64,000 nucleotides of DNA from AC-43 sp963728855 (GTDB lineage: Bacteria; Actinomycetota; Actinomycetes; Mycobacteriales; Micromonosporaceae), in contig CAVSLN010000001.1 in NCBI GenBank assembly GCA_963728855.1, positions 310,001 through 374,000 on the forward strand, written 5' to 3'. The position numbers were made by a program, and so were the translations under genes. The notes under the pieces were generated by a model. The model searched no databases. It was not told the DNA's origin and saw only the letters and a list, made by a program, of their open reading frames with translations. Within the stretch, counting starts at the first letter, position 1, and each line of letters opens with the position of its first letter. Below are positions 56,674 to 64,000 of this stretch, one piece after another.

Positions 56674-57745
56674 GCCACTGTCCTTCCGCGATTGCGCGCC
56701 GTCGCGCGATGACGAGCTGTTCGATCTGAGAAACCACAGCCGTCAGGTCCCGCGCAACCTGATCGTTCGTGAAGCGGGCTACGGCGAATCCGTCCTGTTG
56801 CAACAGCCGGTCCCGGCGCCGATCGGCCTCGTAGCGCAGCGGCTCCAGATGCTCGGGGCCGTCGAGCTCGACCACGCAGCGCTCCACCCGCCACAACAGG
56901 TCCAAGCGCACCGGCGGCTCCAGCGGGCGCGACTGATAGGTCTGGTTCCACGCCCGTCCAGCCGCCCACGGCAGCGGTGCCAGCGCCCGCTCGACCACGT
57001 GCTCGGCCCGGCTCGCCGGGTGCGGTCGGCCCGCCACCGGCGGATAGGTGACCACCGGTTGAGCTGGCTGCGCCAGCGGTCGGGCCGTGCCGGCCGCGCG
57101 GACGATACTCGCGGCCGGCTCGGGCAACCGCACCTGCCGACGAGGTATCCAGTCCACCGTGGACAACGGCGCTCCCGCGAGCCAGACGCCGAGCCGACCC
57201 CGGTGCGCCAGCCACTCGCACCCGGCCACGAGCGCCTGCTCCCCGTCGCCGGTGAGGTTCGCCGGTACCTCGACAAGCAGCGCCGCGGCAGACCTGTCGT
57301 AGCTGCGGGCGATGACCTTCGCGAGGCCGGCTGCCCGTACCTCTGGTGAGAATTGGCTCACACCCGCTCGCCTGCCGCGAAGCGCCCGCTCGGCGAGATC
57401 GGCGAGAAACGGACCGAACTGTGCGGCGGTGGGCGCCGTTCGCATCGCGATTGCGCGCACCGCGTCGACGCCAGCACCGCCCGGCCCGCAGACGCCGGCA
57501 GCGTCGGGCAGCCAGGCGGGGAACAGGCCGAGCGCCGCGCCCTCCAGTTCGCCGAGCGCGCCCGCGACGACGTCGCCGGCACTGTCCGGCGGCCGGGGGC
57601 GATAGATCACGACGGCCGGGGCCTCGGCGGGGAGCGGTACCAGGGTGAGTGCGAGTGCGGCCGGAGCCGCCCCTGCGACGGTGACCACGCGGCCGATCGG
57701 CAGCTCTCCCCACAGGCGCGTGGCACCCAGTCCTTCAGAGGTCAT
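56657..57745 (-). CDS. DUF559/Vsr-like PD-(D/E)xK nuclease with N-terminal unknown domain
   Basis: 362 residues from ATG 57745. Residues 1-235 are an unrecognised domain. Residues about 245-345 have the DUF559 endonuclease core: VRLDLLWRVERCVVELDGPEHL with Asp282, Glu293, Asp295 and His299, then YEADRRRDRLLQQDGFAVARF with Asp308 and Arg311. This fold cuts DNA or RNA nicks in Vsr relatives; the catalytic pattern D-x10-ELDG is preserved. It is the first gene of the three-gene operon, upstream of the winged-helix and two-ATPase genes. The palindrome GTCCACCGTGGAC lies at 57152-57164. Confidence 0.72.
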   Translation of the reverse strand: MTSEGLGATRLWGELPIGRVVTVAGAAPAALALTLVPLPAEAPAVVIYRPRPPDSAGDVVAGALGELEGAALGLFPAWLPDAAGVCGPGGAGVDAVRAIAMRTAPTAAQFGPFLADLAERALRGRRAGVSQFSPEVRAAGLAKVIARSYDRSAAALLVEVPANLTGDGEQALVAGCEWLAHRGRLGVWLAGAPLSTVDWIPRRQVRLPEPAASIVRAAGTARPLAQPAQPVVTYPPVAGRPHPASRAEHVVERALAPLPWAAGRAWNQTYQSRPLEPPVRLDLLWRVERCVVELDGPEHLEPLRYEADRRRDRLLQQDGFAVARFTNDQVARDLTAVVSQIEQLVIARRRAIAEGQWHARQG

Positions 57746-58252
57746 GACCCCACCGATATTTCTCGCCCCAGCCGCCATACCACAACCGCACGGACGGTCC
57801 GTCCGGATTGACCGATCGCCAGCGGGCCGGCGCGTGTTCGTCGACACCGATGCCGGATCGTCGGGCCCGGGCCCGACGCGCTGCCGGGGCGGTACTAACG
57901 ATCACGAACTCCGAGCAGGACGGGCGCCTGGCGGAGTCGGCGAAGACGTCGCGCACGCTGAAGCACGCCGAGCACGTGCGGTCGAGGGGAGTGAGCCGAC
58001 CCACGTGGTGGAACTCTGGGCGGCATCCTGGCGAACACGACTGCGATCATGCGGCAAGGCCGAGATGAGTGCGTCACCAACTGAGGCACAGATGACGGCG
58101 CCTCATGGAGATGCTTTCGTCGAAGACGGTCGGGAACAACGCAATGCGGTTGAAGCGACTGTGCATCCTCCCCGCATGGATTGACGGCGATTCCGACCTT
58201 GACCGGCTCGAAGTATGGGTATACCCAACAGGGGACGTCGGCGACCCGCCCG
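57746..58252. other. 507-bp gap upstream of the nuclease operon
   Basis: It must hold the operon promoter for the minus-strand system. On the plus strand a short coding-like stretch (RLKRLCILPAWIDGDSDLDRLEVWVYPTG, about 58144-58230) has no domain I recognise and no ribosome-binding site. No repeats or terminators stand out. Confidence 0.4.
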
Positions 58253-59554
58253 CTATCCGCCGGCCCCTGCCCGGAGCGCGTCGAGCCGGCCCGCGATGTC
58301 GTTCAGCGCCTTCTCCACCGTCGGTAGCCCAAACCGCAGCTCGTCGAGGAACTCGGCGGCGTTCAGTTCCGTCAGCGCGGCGTTCAGGCGTACCCGCAGC
58401 TCGTCGAGGAGCGCCTGGAAGGATTCTCGCGCCTGGCTCTCCAGCACGGCGCCGACCTCGGCGGCGAGCTCCAGGGAGCGCAGCTGTGTCCGGAGTTCAC
58501 CGGCCAGCTGCCGTCGCGCCTGCCGTACCTTTCCCCAGCGCGAAAGCAGCACAAGCGTGGGCAGCATGAACACGAGGCTCTTGGCGACCACGACGGCGCC
58601 CACGAGCTTCGCCGCCCTAACCCAAAACTCCGTGTCGTCCCTTCCGAGCGTCAGCTCGATCGCGGGCTCCGGGATGTCCCCCGCGAAGCGCATGATCCGG
58701 TCGATGAGCCGGTCGCCAACCCGGACCAGCCGTTCGCGCACGGCGGCGTCCACGGCAGCCGCGCTCGTCACCGCGGCACCGGCCGTGCGCAGCTCCTGCC
58801 GCAACGCCGCGCGGAAGGACAGCAGGCCCTTGTCGACGGTATGGGCGGCCTCGCGCATCAGCTCAGACATGTCCTGTGCAGCGCGATCCTGGATCTCCCC
58901 CGCGATGATCGGTCCGAGCTGGCGGGCGAGGTCGGCCGTGACGTCCTTGCGGCGGTTGCCGGTACCCGCGCCCGGAGTCAGGCGTGCGACGATCCCCTCG
59001 ACGTCGTCGGCCAGCGACACGAGCGTGTACCGGCCGATGCGGTCGGCCTCGACGGCCAGCTCGCCAAGCGCCGACTCGACGGCTCCGAGGCGCTCGGGGT
59101 ACTGCTCGGTGGCCTTCTGACGCAGCGCGGAGATGATCGTGTCCACGTCGATGACGGGCAGCGGCTCCGGGTACTCGTCGACGATCCGGCGCCACTGCGC
59201 GACGAGCCGCTCCAGCGCGCCGATCGGGTCCGCCACCGATACCGCGGCCGTGGCGGTCCGTACGTCCGGCGCCGTAGGAGGAAGCCGATACTGCATGCTT
59301 TCCAGCTCGGCGATGATCGCGTCGATCGCTTCCCGCGGCGGTAACGGCCGGTCGCGGCCTGGCGTCGGACCGATCCGCAGCCACAGCTCCACCACGCAGG
59401 CGACCGCGACGAGCCCAGCGCTCACGCCCACCACGACCCATCGGTGGTACCGGTACCACGGCGGGAGCACGTCGCTCGCGGCGTTGGTGGCGACTGACAG
59501 CAGCGCCGCGAGGACGACCGCCGACACAACGAGCGAGGCCCGGCTCCGGCGCAT
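58253..59554 (-). CDS. Membrane-anchored coiled-coil protein of unknown function
   Basis: 433 residues from ATG 59554. Two N-terminal transmembrane helices (SLVVSAVVLAALLSVATNAAS and WVVVGVSAGLVAVACVVELWLR), a long helical region with heptad-like pattern (about 100-330), a third helix pair (VRAAKLVGAVVVAKSLVFMLPTLVLLS, about 345-372), then another amphipathic helical stretch. Apolipoprotein- or tape-measure-like. It lies 508 bp upstream of the nuclease operon on the same strand; a link as a membrane effector is speculation. Confidence 0.65.
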   Translation of the reverse strand: MRRSRASLVVSAVVLAALLSVATNAASDVLPPWYRYHRWVVVGVSAGLVAVACVVELWLRIGPTPGRDRPLPPREAIDAIIAELESMQYRLPPTAPDVRTATAAVSVADPIGALERLVAQWRRIVDEYPEPLPVIDVDTIISALRQKATEQYPERLGAVESALGELAVEADRIGRYTLVSLADDVEGIVARLTPGAGTGNRRKDVTADLARQLGPIIAGEIQDRAAQDMSELMREAAHTVDKGLLSFRAALRQELRTAGAAVTSAAAVDAAVRERLVRVGDRLIDRIMRFAGDIPEPAIELTLGRDDTEFWVRAAKLVGAVVVAKSLVFMLPTLVLLSRWGKVRQARRQLAGELRTQLRSLELAAEVGAVLESQARESFQALLDELRVRLNAALTELNAAEFLDELRFGLPTVEKALNDIAGRLDALRAGAGG

Positions 59555-59877
59555 GCCTCGACGGTACCGGACCACTGCATTGTTAACTGTCATCGCGGAC
59601 GCTGCCGGCGTTACGCATTCGCAATTCTGTTGCTGGAAACGAGGCTTAATTAGATTGTTCCGTCTCCCTTGCCGCGTAAATAGAGAAGTATTCCAGGAAC
59701 GCGGCCCGTTTGGTTGGCGCGAGATCTGACCCCGACGTATGGTCCTCTGCCGCCGAGCGTGCGCGTAGGCCGCCGTCGCGTCCATCACCGACCGGACACC
59801 CGTCCCCCGTCGCTGTTCGGGACGCACGTTCGTGGCGAAGAGGCTGCGGCCGACGGACGTCTGGGCTGGGTGCCGGT
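59555..59877. other. AT-richer intergenic region
   Basis: Unusually for this window, 59565-59700 holds runs such as TTAATTAGATTG and TTGTTAACTG. It is likely the promoter region of the membrane-protein gene, but I see no clear -35/-10 pair or gene. Confidence 0.4.
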
Positions 59878-60984
59878 TTAGGCGGCCGATGCCTCCCAGA
59901 AGGCCATCGCCAGGCCGAGGGCACGGAAATCGCCCGTCGTGGTGCCGGACATCTTGTTCATGGCATAGGCAATGGTGGTGTGAGCGTCCATGTCAATGAT
60001 GGCCAGCGAGCCGCCGTAGCCGCCCCAGTAGAGCGTGTTCGGGTGCGGCATGAGCCCGGTATCGAGGGCGAATCCCAGCCCGAACCGCATCGGCACGCCG
60101 AGGACCAGGTCAACGCCGTCCACCTGCGGCTGCAGCGCCCGCCGGCATCCGGCCTCGGACATAAACCGCCGCCCCTTCGCGATGCCGCCGTTTGCCAGAA
60201 TCGCGTGAATCTCGGCCACCGCGCGGGCGTTGCCGATACCACCGGCCGCCGGGACTTCCGCGCCGCGCCAGGCCCGCGTCCGGGTCACCTGGACATCCAG
60301 CTCCGGGTTGCCGGCCACGTTCACCCGCAGCTCGCTGTCGCCCGCGCCGCCCATCGGCGCCGGGCCCGCAGGCGGGATCAGCTCGGCGACGCGCGCGTCC
60401 TGCGACGACGGCAGACCGATGTGGAAGTCGGCGCCCAGTGGCGCGGCGATCTCCTCCCGGAACACCGTCCCCAGCGACCGCCCGGCGATCCGCCGCACCA
60501 CTTCACCCACGAGGTAGCCCTGCGTCATTGCGTGATAGCCCGACGCCGTGCCCGGTTTCCAGAACGGCTCCTGCGCGGCCAGCAGCGCGGTCACCTTCTC
60601 CCAGTCGTACAGGTCGTCCCTCGTGATCGGCTCGCGCCAGCCGCACAGGCCGGCCGAGTGGCTCATCAGCTGGGCGACCGTGACGCGGTCCTTGCCGCCG
60701 GCCGCGAACTCCGGCCAGTAGCGCGCCACCGGCGCCTCGAACTCCAGCTCCCCGCGGTCGGCGACGAGGAGCGCTGTCAGCGCGGTCATGGTCTTGGTGG
60801 TGGAGTAAACGCCGACGATGGTGTCGTCGCGCCACGGCCGGCTGCGGGCCTCGTCGGCGAACCCGCCCCACAGGTCCACCACGGTCTCGCCCTCCACGGT
60901 GACACAGAACGACGCGCCCACGTCCGCACCACTGGCCAGGTTCTCCCCGAACACCACCCGAACGTCCGGGAACCGTTCACTCAT
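59878..60984 (-). CDS. Serine beta-lactamase/esterase-type hydrolase
   Basis: 368 residues from ATG 60984. Beta-lactamase (class C) fold: the S-x-x-K tetrad STTK in VGVYSTTKTMTALTALLVA, and SGYHAMTQGYLVGEVVRR, where Tyr takes the second motif position. WGGYGGSLAIIDM near the C-terminus is the KTG-equivalent region. No signal peptide; likely a cytosolic esterase or D-aminopeptidase-like enzyme rather than an antibiotic-hydrolysing one. In-frame start 61032 is an alternative. Confidence 0.87.
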   Translation of the reverse strand: MSERFPDVRVVFGENLASGADVGASFCVTVEGETVVDLWGGFADEARSRPWRDDTIVGVYSTTKTMTALTALLVADRGELEFEAPVARYWPEFAAGGKDRVTVAQLMSHSAGLCGWREPITRDDLYDWEKVTALLAAQEPFWKPGTASGYHAMTQGYLVGEVVRRIAGRSLGTVFREEIAAPLGADFHIGLPSSQDARVAELIPPAGPAPMGGAGDSELRVNVAGNPELDVQVTRTRAWRGAEVPAAGGIGNARAVAEIHAILANGGIAKGRRFMSEAGCRRALQPQVDGVDLVLGVPMRFGLGFALDTGLMPHPNTLYWGGYGGSLAIIDMDAHTTIAYAMNKMSGTTTGDFRALGLAMAFWEASAA

Positions 60985-61153
60985 CGGCCGACCATGAAGG
61001 ATCCCACGCCCCACGTCCAGCCATTTACGCAACAGCCAGCTCTCGCGTCAAGATCTGGCTCGGGAGCGCCTGGCGGAACGACCGGCGAGCCCCGCACGAC
61101 AACAGAGCCTGGCACACGTTCCGCGTGGCGCATGGCATGGCGGCCAAGTGTGA

Positions 61154-61579
61154 TCATGTCGGGCGGTGTGCGCCTAGCCAGGCTGCCGCCCGGCGCGCTG
61201 ATGCCCGGGACAACCACGCGTCCTGGATCACCTCGGCCAGTTCCTGGCGGGTCAGCTCACCGATCCGACTGCCCCGCAGCAGCACCGACGGGTGGCCGTC
61301 GAAGTGCGCGGTGGTGAAGAACGGCGACGTCTCGTCCTGGATCAGTGCCTGTTTGTCCGCCTCAGATTCAACCCAGAAGACAATCACATCCGCATAGCGT
61401 TCCCCGGTTTCGGGATCGACCGCGTCCGGTCGCGGATTGCGGAAGAAGATGAACGACTTCCCGCCCACCTGGTAGACCGGATTCTCGCCGGTGCCGTACT
61501 CGACGGTGACGTGCGGCATGGCCAAAGCCATCTCGTCCACGTCGTCAACCCGGGCAGCCCGGCGTCCATCGTCGGACAC
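61154..61579 (-). CDS. MmcQ/YjbR-family protein
   Basis: 141 residues from GTG 61579 (an in-frame GTG at 61585 is equivalent). Matches the CyaY-like MmcQ/YjbR fold: DDVDEMALAMPHVTVEYGTGENPVYQVGGKSFIFFR, ADKQALIQDE, FFTTAHFDGHPSVLLR and IQDAWLSRASARRAAAWLG. Small cytosolic protein; DNA-binding has been proposed for the family, function unproven. It reads toward the hydrolase gene. Confidence 0.85.
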   Translation of the reverse strand: MSDDGRRAARVDDVDEMALAMPHVTVEYGTGENPVYQVGGKSFIFFRNPRPDAVDPETGERYADVIVFWVESEADKQALIQDETSPFFTTAHFDGHPSVLLRGSRIGELTRQELAEVIQDAWLSRASARRAAAWLGAHRPT

Positions 61580-61695
61580 AGCCACAGTGTAGTAGGGCAG
61601 CCGCACTTCGAGGTCTGTGTGCAAGCCAGACGTGTCGGCCGTTGCTGATACGTTCGCTTCATGGGCCGGACAGGAGCAAGGTGAGGAGCACACCG

Positions 61696-61797
61696 GTGGC
61701 GGATGTGGCACTGCGGCCGATCGAAGATCGTGACCTCGACGCGCTGTTCGACCAGATGCGTGACCGTTCGGAGAATCTCGGTGATTCTCGTTCCTGA
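61696..61797 (+). pseudogene. N-terminal stub of a GNAT acetyltransferase
   Basis: GTG 61696 follows AGGAG with good spacing, and the protein begins VADVALRPIEDRDLDALFDQMRD, the usual start of a GNAT enzyme, but stops after 33 residues. The break coincides with the right end of the IS605-type element. Its end contains the inverted repeat GAGAATC-TCGGT-GATTCTC (61771-61789). Confidence 0.7.
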
Positions 61798-61900
61798 TTC
61801 GTCGGCATCCGCCCCGGGCAAGCCGGGGTCTTACGGTGCCTCCACAGGCGTTTACCGTCTCCCGGGAACTGCCGGGCGACGTGGCGCTACGTGCTGGCGT
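61791..61900 (-). ncRNA. Candidate TnpB guide (omega/reRNA) scaffold and element right end
   Basis: Downstream of the tnpB fragment the DNA has two strong hairpins: CCCCGG-GCAAG-CCGGGG (61812-61828) and CCCGG-GAACTG-CCGGG (61861-61876), in the place where IS605-type elements encode their guide scaffold. The scaffold would end near 61791, so the guide part would come from the broken GNAT gene. Boundaries are estimates. Confidence 0.45.
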
Positions 61901-62210
61901 GGGCCATCGCGGCGAGGAGGTTCCTGGCGGCGTTGACGTCCCGCTGGTGCTCGGCGCCGCAGGCGCACACCCACGACCTGTCACCAAGGGTCAGCCCCGC
62001 GTTGATCGCCCCGCGGGTCGAACAGGTCTTCGACGACGGGTACCAGCGGTCCGCGGCCCACACCTTCGACCCGTACCAGCCCGCCTTGTAGTCCAGTTGC
62101 CGGAAGAACTCAGCGAACCCGGCGTCGGAGATAGCTCGTGCGAGGCGCCGGTTGCCGACCATCCCGGCAACGTTCAGGTCTTCCACCGCGTTGGCTGAGA
62201 CGAAACTCCA
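61887..62210 (-). pseudogene. C-terminal fragment of an IS605-type TnpB nuclease
   Basis: About 100 residues remain: VEDLNVAGMVGNRRLARAISDAGF (RuvC-II Glu), FFRQLDYKAGWYGSKVWAADRWYPSSKTCS, then the zinc finger (CS... CACG) and the RuvC-III HQRDVNAARNL. The N-terminal half is missing and the sequence changes character near 62200, next to the IS110-family element. Not functional as a nuclease. Confidence 0.82.
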
Positions 62211-62415
62211 ACCCCAACCATGTGTGCGGCAGCGTTCCCGGCGAAGCCGGGAACACCTGAGGGTGGGCATGGTGACGGGCTTGCCGGCGTGGGATGGGTG
62301 CGGCAAGCTGGAGTGTCGGCGGGGAGAGCGACCACGTTGTCGGCCCTTGTGGCCTGACCTTCGCCGGAAACGGCATTGTCGGCGCTCTTCCCGCCCCTGT
62401 ATGGGGGTTGGTAGG
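62211..62415 (-). other. Non-coding end of the IS110-family element; candidate bridge-RNA region
   Basis: It holds a perfect hairpin GTTCCCGGC-GAA-GCCGGGAAC (62234-62254) and several weaker ones. It is the longer of the two non-coding flanks of the transposase, so if the element makes a bridge RNA this is the better place. No direct evidence of an RNA. Exact element ends not defined. Confidence 0.3.
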
Positions 62416-63747
62416 TCAGTCAGGGGTGGGTGCTTCACCGCCGTCGTCAACGAAGATGATCTTCTTGCCGGACAGGGCTTCCAGTTGGGCGATCAGCCGC
62501 CGGGTCTGGGTTTCAGGGTCGACACGGCGGGCGTAGAAGTCGTGGCCCAGGTCGGTGTAGGGCTGCCCGGTGGCCAGCACACTCCAGATGACCTTGATGA
62601 GGGTGTGGGCGACCGCGAACGCGGCCTTCTTCGCCGCGCCGGGGTGTTGCTTGCCGCCGAAGCGGCGGTGCAGCCGGTGGAAGCGGGCCCCGATCCGGGT
62701 GCGGGTCTTCGCCGCGGCCAGGGCCGCCTCGATGAGGATCGACTGGACGTGGGTGTTGCCCTTGCGGTGGCGGCCCTTGCGGCGTTTACCGGCTGATTCG
62801 TTGTTGCCCGGGGCCAGCCCGGCCCACGCGGCCAGGTGTTTGGCGGTGGGGAACCTGGCCATGTCGACGCCGATCTCGGAGATGACCACCGTCGCGACGC
62901 GTTCGCCGACCCCGGGGATGCTCATCAACAGCTGCACCTGCGTGGTGAACGGGTCGACCAGCCCGGGCATCGGGTCTTTCCCGACCCGGCCGATCTTCTC
63001 CGCGACCTGGCCCAGCATCTGGTCGAGGTGCTCGATACGAGCCAGGTGCAACTCGACCATCTGGCCGTGGTGGGGGGTGAACCGCCCGGCCAGAGCCAGC
63101 CGCAGATCCTCGGTCTTGTTGCGCAGCACCCCCTTGGCCAGACCGGCGAGGACCACCGGATCGCGATCACCCTTGACGAGGGCGCCCAGCATCAACCGGC
63201 CGGACACCCCGAACGTGTCCGAGGCGACGTTGTCCAGCTTGATCCCGGCCGCTTCCAGCATCTTGAGTAGCCGCTGCTTCTCCCGGCTACGCTCCTCGGT
63301 GAGCTTGGTCTGGTACCGGGTGAAGTCCCGCATCCGGCGGACCTCTTCCGGGGGCAGGAAACTGCCCCGCAGCAGCCCAACCTCCATCAGCTGGGCCAGC
63401 CACTGGGAATCGCGCACATCTGTTTTGCGGCCCGGGACCGTCTTGACGTGCGCGGCGTTGACCACCTCGATGGTCAGACCGGGCCCGCCGACCTCACGCA
63501 ACGCCTGATACACCGGCCACCAGTACGGCCCGGTCGATTCCATCGCCACGTGCGTGACCCCGCGTTCGACCACCAGCCACGACGCCATCGCCAGCAGGTC
63601 GCCGTAGAACGTGCGAAACGTGCGGGTGGTCTCCCGCCGCGCCGCCCGCTTGGGATCCGGGGTGCGTGCGGTTACCGTGACCTGCTTCTTGTGCACGTCG
63701 ATCCCACCCACATGGGTGTACAAGATCTCCAACGGGCCTCCGTCCAT
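62416..63747 (-). CDS. IS110-family transposase/recombinase
   Basis: 443 residues, intact. N-terminal DEDD domain (GGIDVHKKQVTVTAR with the first Asp, AMESTGPYWWPVYQAL, GRKTDVRDSQWLAQL with the Asp pair) and C-terminal Transposase_20 domain (MSIPGVGERVATVVISEIG, LAAWAGLAPGNNESAGKRRKG). These enzymes insert and excise DNA without classical terminal repeats, guided by a bridge RNA encoded in the element. It sits between the TnpB fragment and an IS5-type end. Confidence 0.93.
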   Translation of the reverse strand: MDGGPLEILYTHVGGIDVHKKQVTVTARTPDPKRAARRETTRTFRTFYGDLLAMASWLVVERGVTHVAMESTGPYWWPVYQALREVGGPGLTIEVVNAAHVKTVPGRKTDVRDSQWLAQLMEVGLLRGSFLPPEEVRRMRDFTRYQTKLTEERSREKQRLLKMLEAAGIKLDNVASDTFGVSGRLMLGALVKGDRDPVVLAGLAKGVLRNKTEDLRLALAGRFTPHHGQMVELHLARIEHLDQMLGQVAEKIGRVGKDPMPGLVDPFTTQVQLLMSIPGVGERVATVVISEIGVDMARFPTAKHLAAWAGLAPGNNESAGKRRKGRHRKGNTHVQSILIEAALAAAKTRTRIGARFHRLHRRFGGKQHPGAAKKAAFAVAHTLIKVIWSVLATGQPYTDLGHDFYARRVDPETQTRRLIAQLEALSGKKIIFVDDGGEAPTPD

Positions 63748-63803
63748 GACACACCGACAGGGACGGCGCCGCTCGCAGAGCCCGTCATAGACTCATGACA
63801 CTG

Positions 63804-63820
63804 AGAGCCTGTTCAATAAC
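63804..63820. repeat. Terminus of an IS5-family element
   Basis: GAGCCTGTTCAATAACC resembles the outer inverted repeat of IS5-type insertion sequences and lies just outside the transposase stop at 63825. Confidence 0.45.
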
Positions 63821-63824
63821 CTGA

Positions 63825-64000
63825 TCAGGCAGCGTCCATAGTGGACGATGGCGCTCTGCTCGTGGGCCTGTGACGGGCTAATCGCCGGGTCATCACGATG
63901 ATCATGGCCCACTGCACCATGGCCGCGTGGTGTTCGGGTCGTCGCTCATAGTCACGAACGGTCCGGCGGCACCTGCTGATCCAGGAGAGCGTCCGTTCCA
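63825..64000 (-). CDS. IS5-family transposase C-terminus (cut by window end)
   Basis: The frame is open to the window edge and stops at 63825-63827. The translation ERTLSWISRCRRTVRDYERRPE, HHAAMVQWAMIIVMTRRLARH is typical of the DDE transposase C-terminus of IS5-type elements, with the final Glu and Arg/His-rich tail. Whether the gene is complete cannot be judged. Confidence 0.85.
   Translation of the reverse strand, partial: ERTLSWISRCRRTVRDYERRPEHHAAMVQWAMIIVMTRRLARHRPTSRAPSSTMDAA

Overview
The window is very GC-rich, uses GTG starts freely, carries DUF574-type methyltransferases and DUF6918-type proteins, and has proteins of clearly actinobacterial type. I read it as chromosomal DNA of a filamentous actinomycete, plausibly a Micromonosporaceae member; the family placement is inference.

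Layout. 0-2.3 kb: a cut TetR regulator, a Sir2 deacylase and a GntR/UTRA regulator. 2.4-10.7 kb: a full myo-inositol catabolic operon (iolC, Cgl0159-like aldolase, iolB, iolD, mmsA/iolA, iolE, iolG) divergent from the GntR gene, with operator-like palindromes between them. 10.8-16.1 kb: acyltransferase, GGDEF-EAL protein, DUF574 methyltransferase and a nickel/cobalt permease preceded by a Nur-box-like operator, then four 74-bp tandem repeats. 16.7-21.2 kb: glucose dehydrogenase, a large MGH1-type glycoside hydrolase and a Pro-rich anchored protein. 21.2-39.6 kb: an envelope-response region with two related cassettes (permease, ATPase, HlyD-like adaptor, lipoprotein), each beside a two-component system, plus a third ABC transporter; one permease gene is frameshifted. 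The lipoproteins and the ectodomain of one sensor kinase share a C-[LM]-x2-[HNQ]-G motif, six copies in three proteins.

40.2-51.3 kb looks accessory. A decayed cytochrome P450 is followed by a tightly coupled six-gene biosynthetic operon: amino-acid dehydrogenase, two methyltransferases, GNAT-like protein, DUF3291-SnoaL fusion and PLP decarboxylase. An MFS exporter and a frameshifted LuxR-type ATPase regulator follow on the opposite strand. 51.3-52.7 kb holds an ABC ATPase remnant and DUF4386 membrane proteins.

52.8-57.7 kb is the best candidate for an undescribed system: three overlapping genes on the minus strand encoding a DUF559/Vsr-like nuclease, a winged-helix protein and a 1067-residue protein joining an N-terminal AAA-type P-loop domain to a C-terminal HerA/FtsK-like ATPase. 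This resembles a DNA-targeting defence or conflict module. A membrane/coiled-coil protein lies upstream on the same strand. 59.9-64 kb: a serine beta-lactamase-like hydrolase, an MmcQ/YjbR protein, then a mobile-element pile-up: a broken GNAT gene abutting an IS605-type TnpB remnant with a probable guide-RNA end, an intact IS110-family transposase, and the end of an IS5-family element running off the window.
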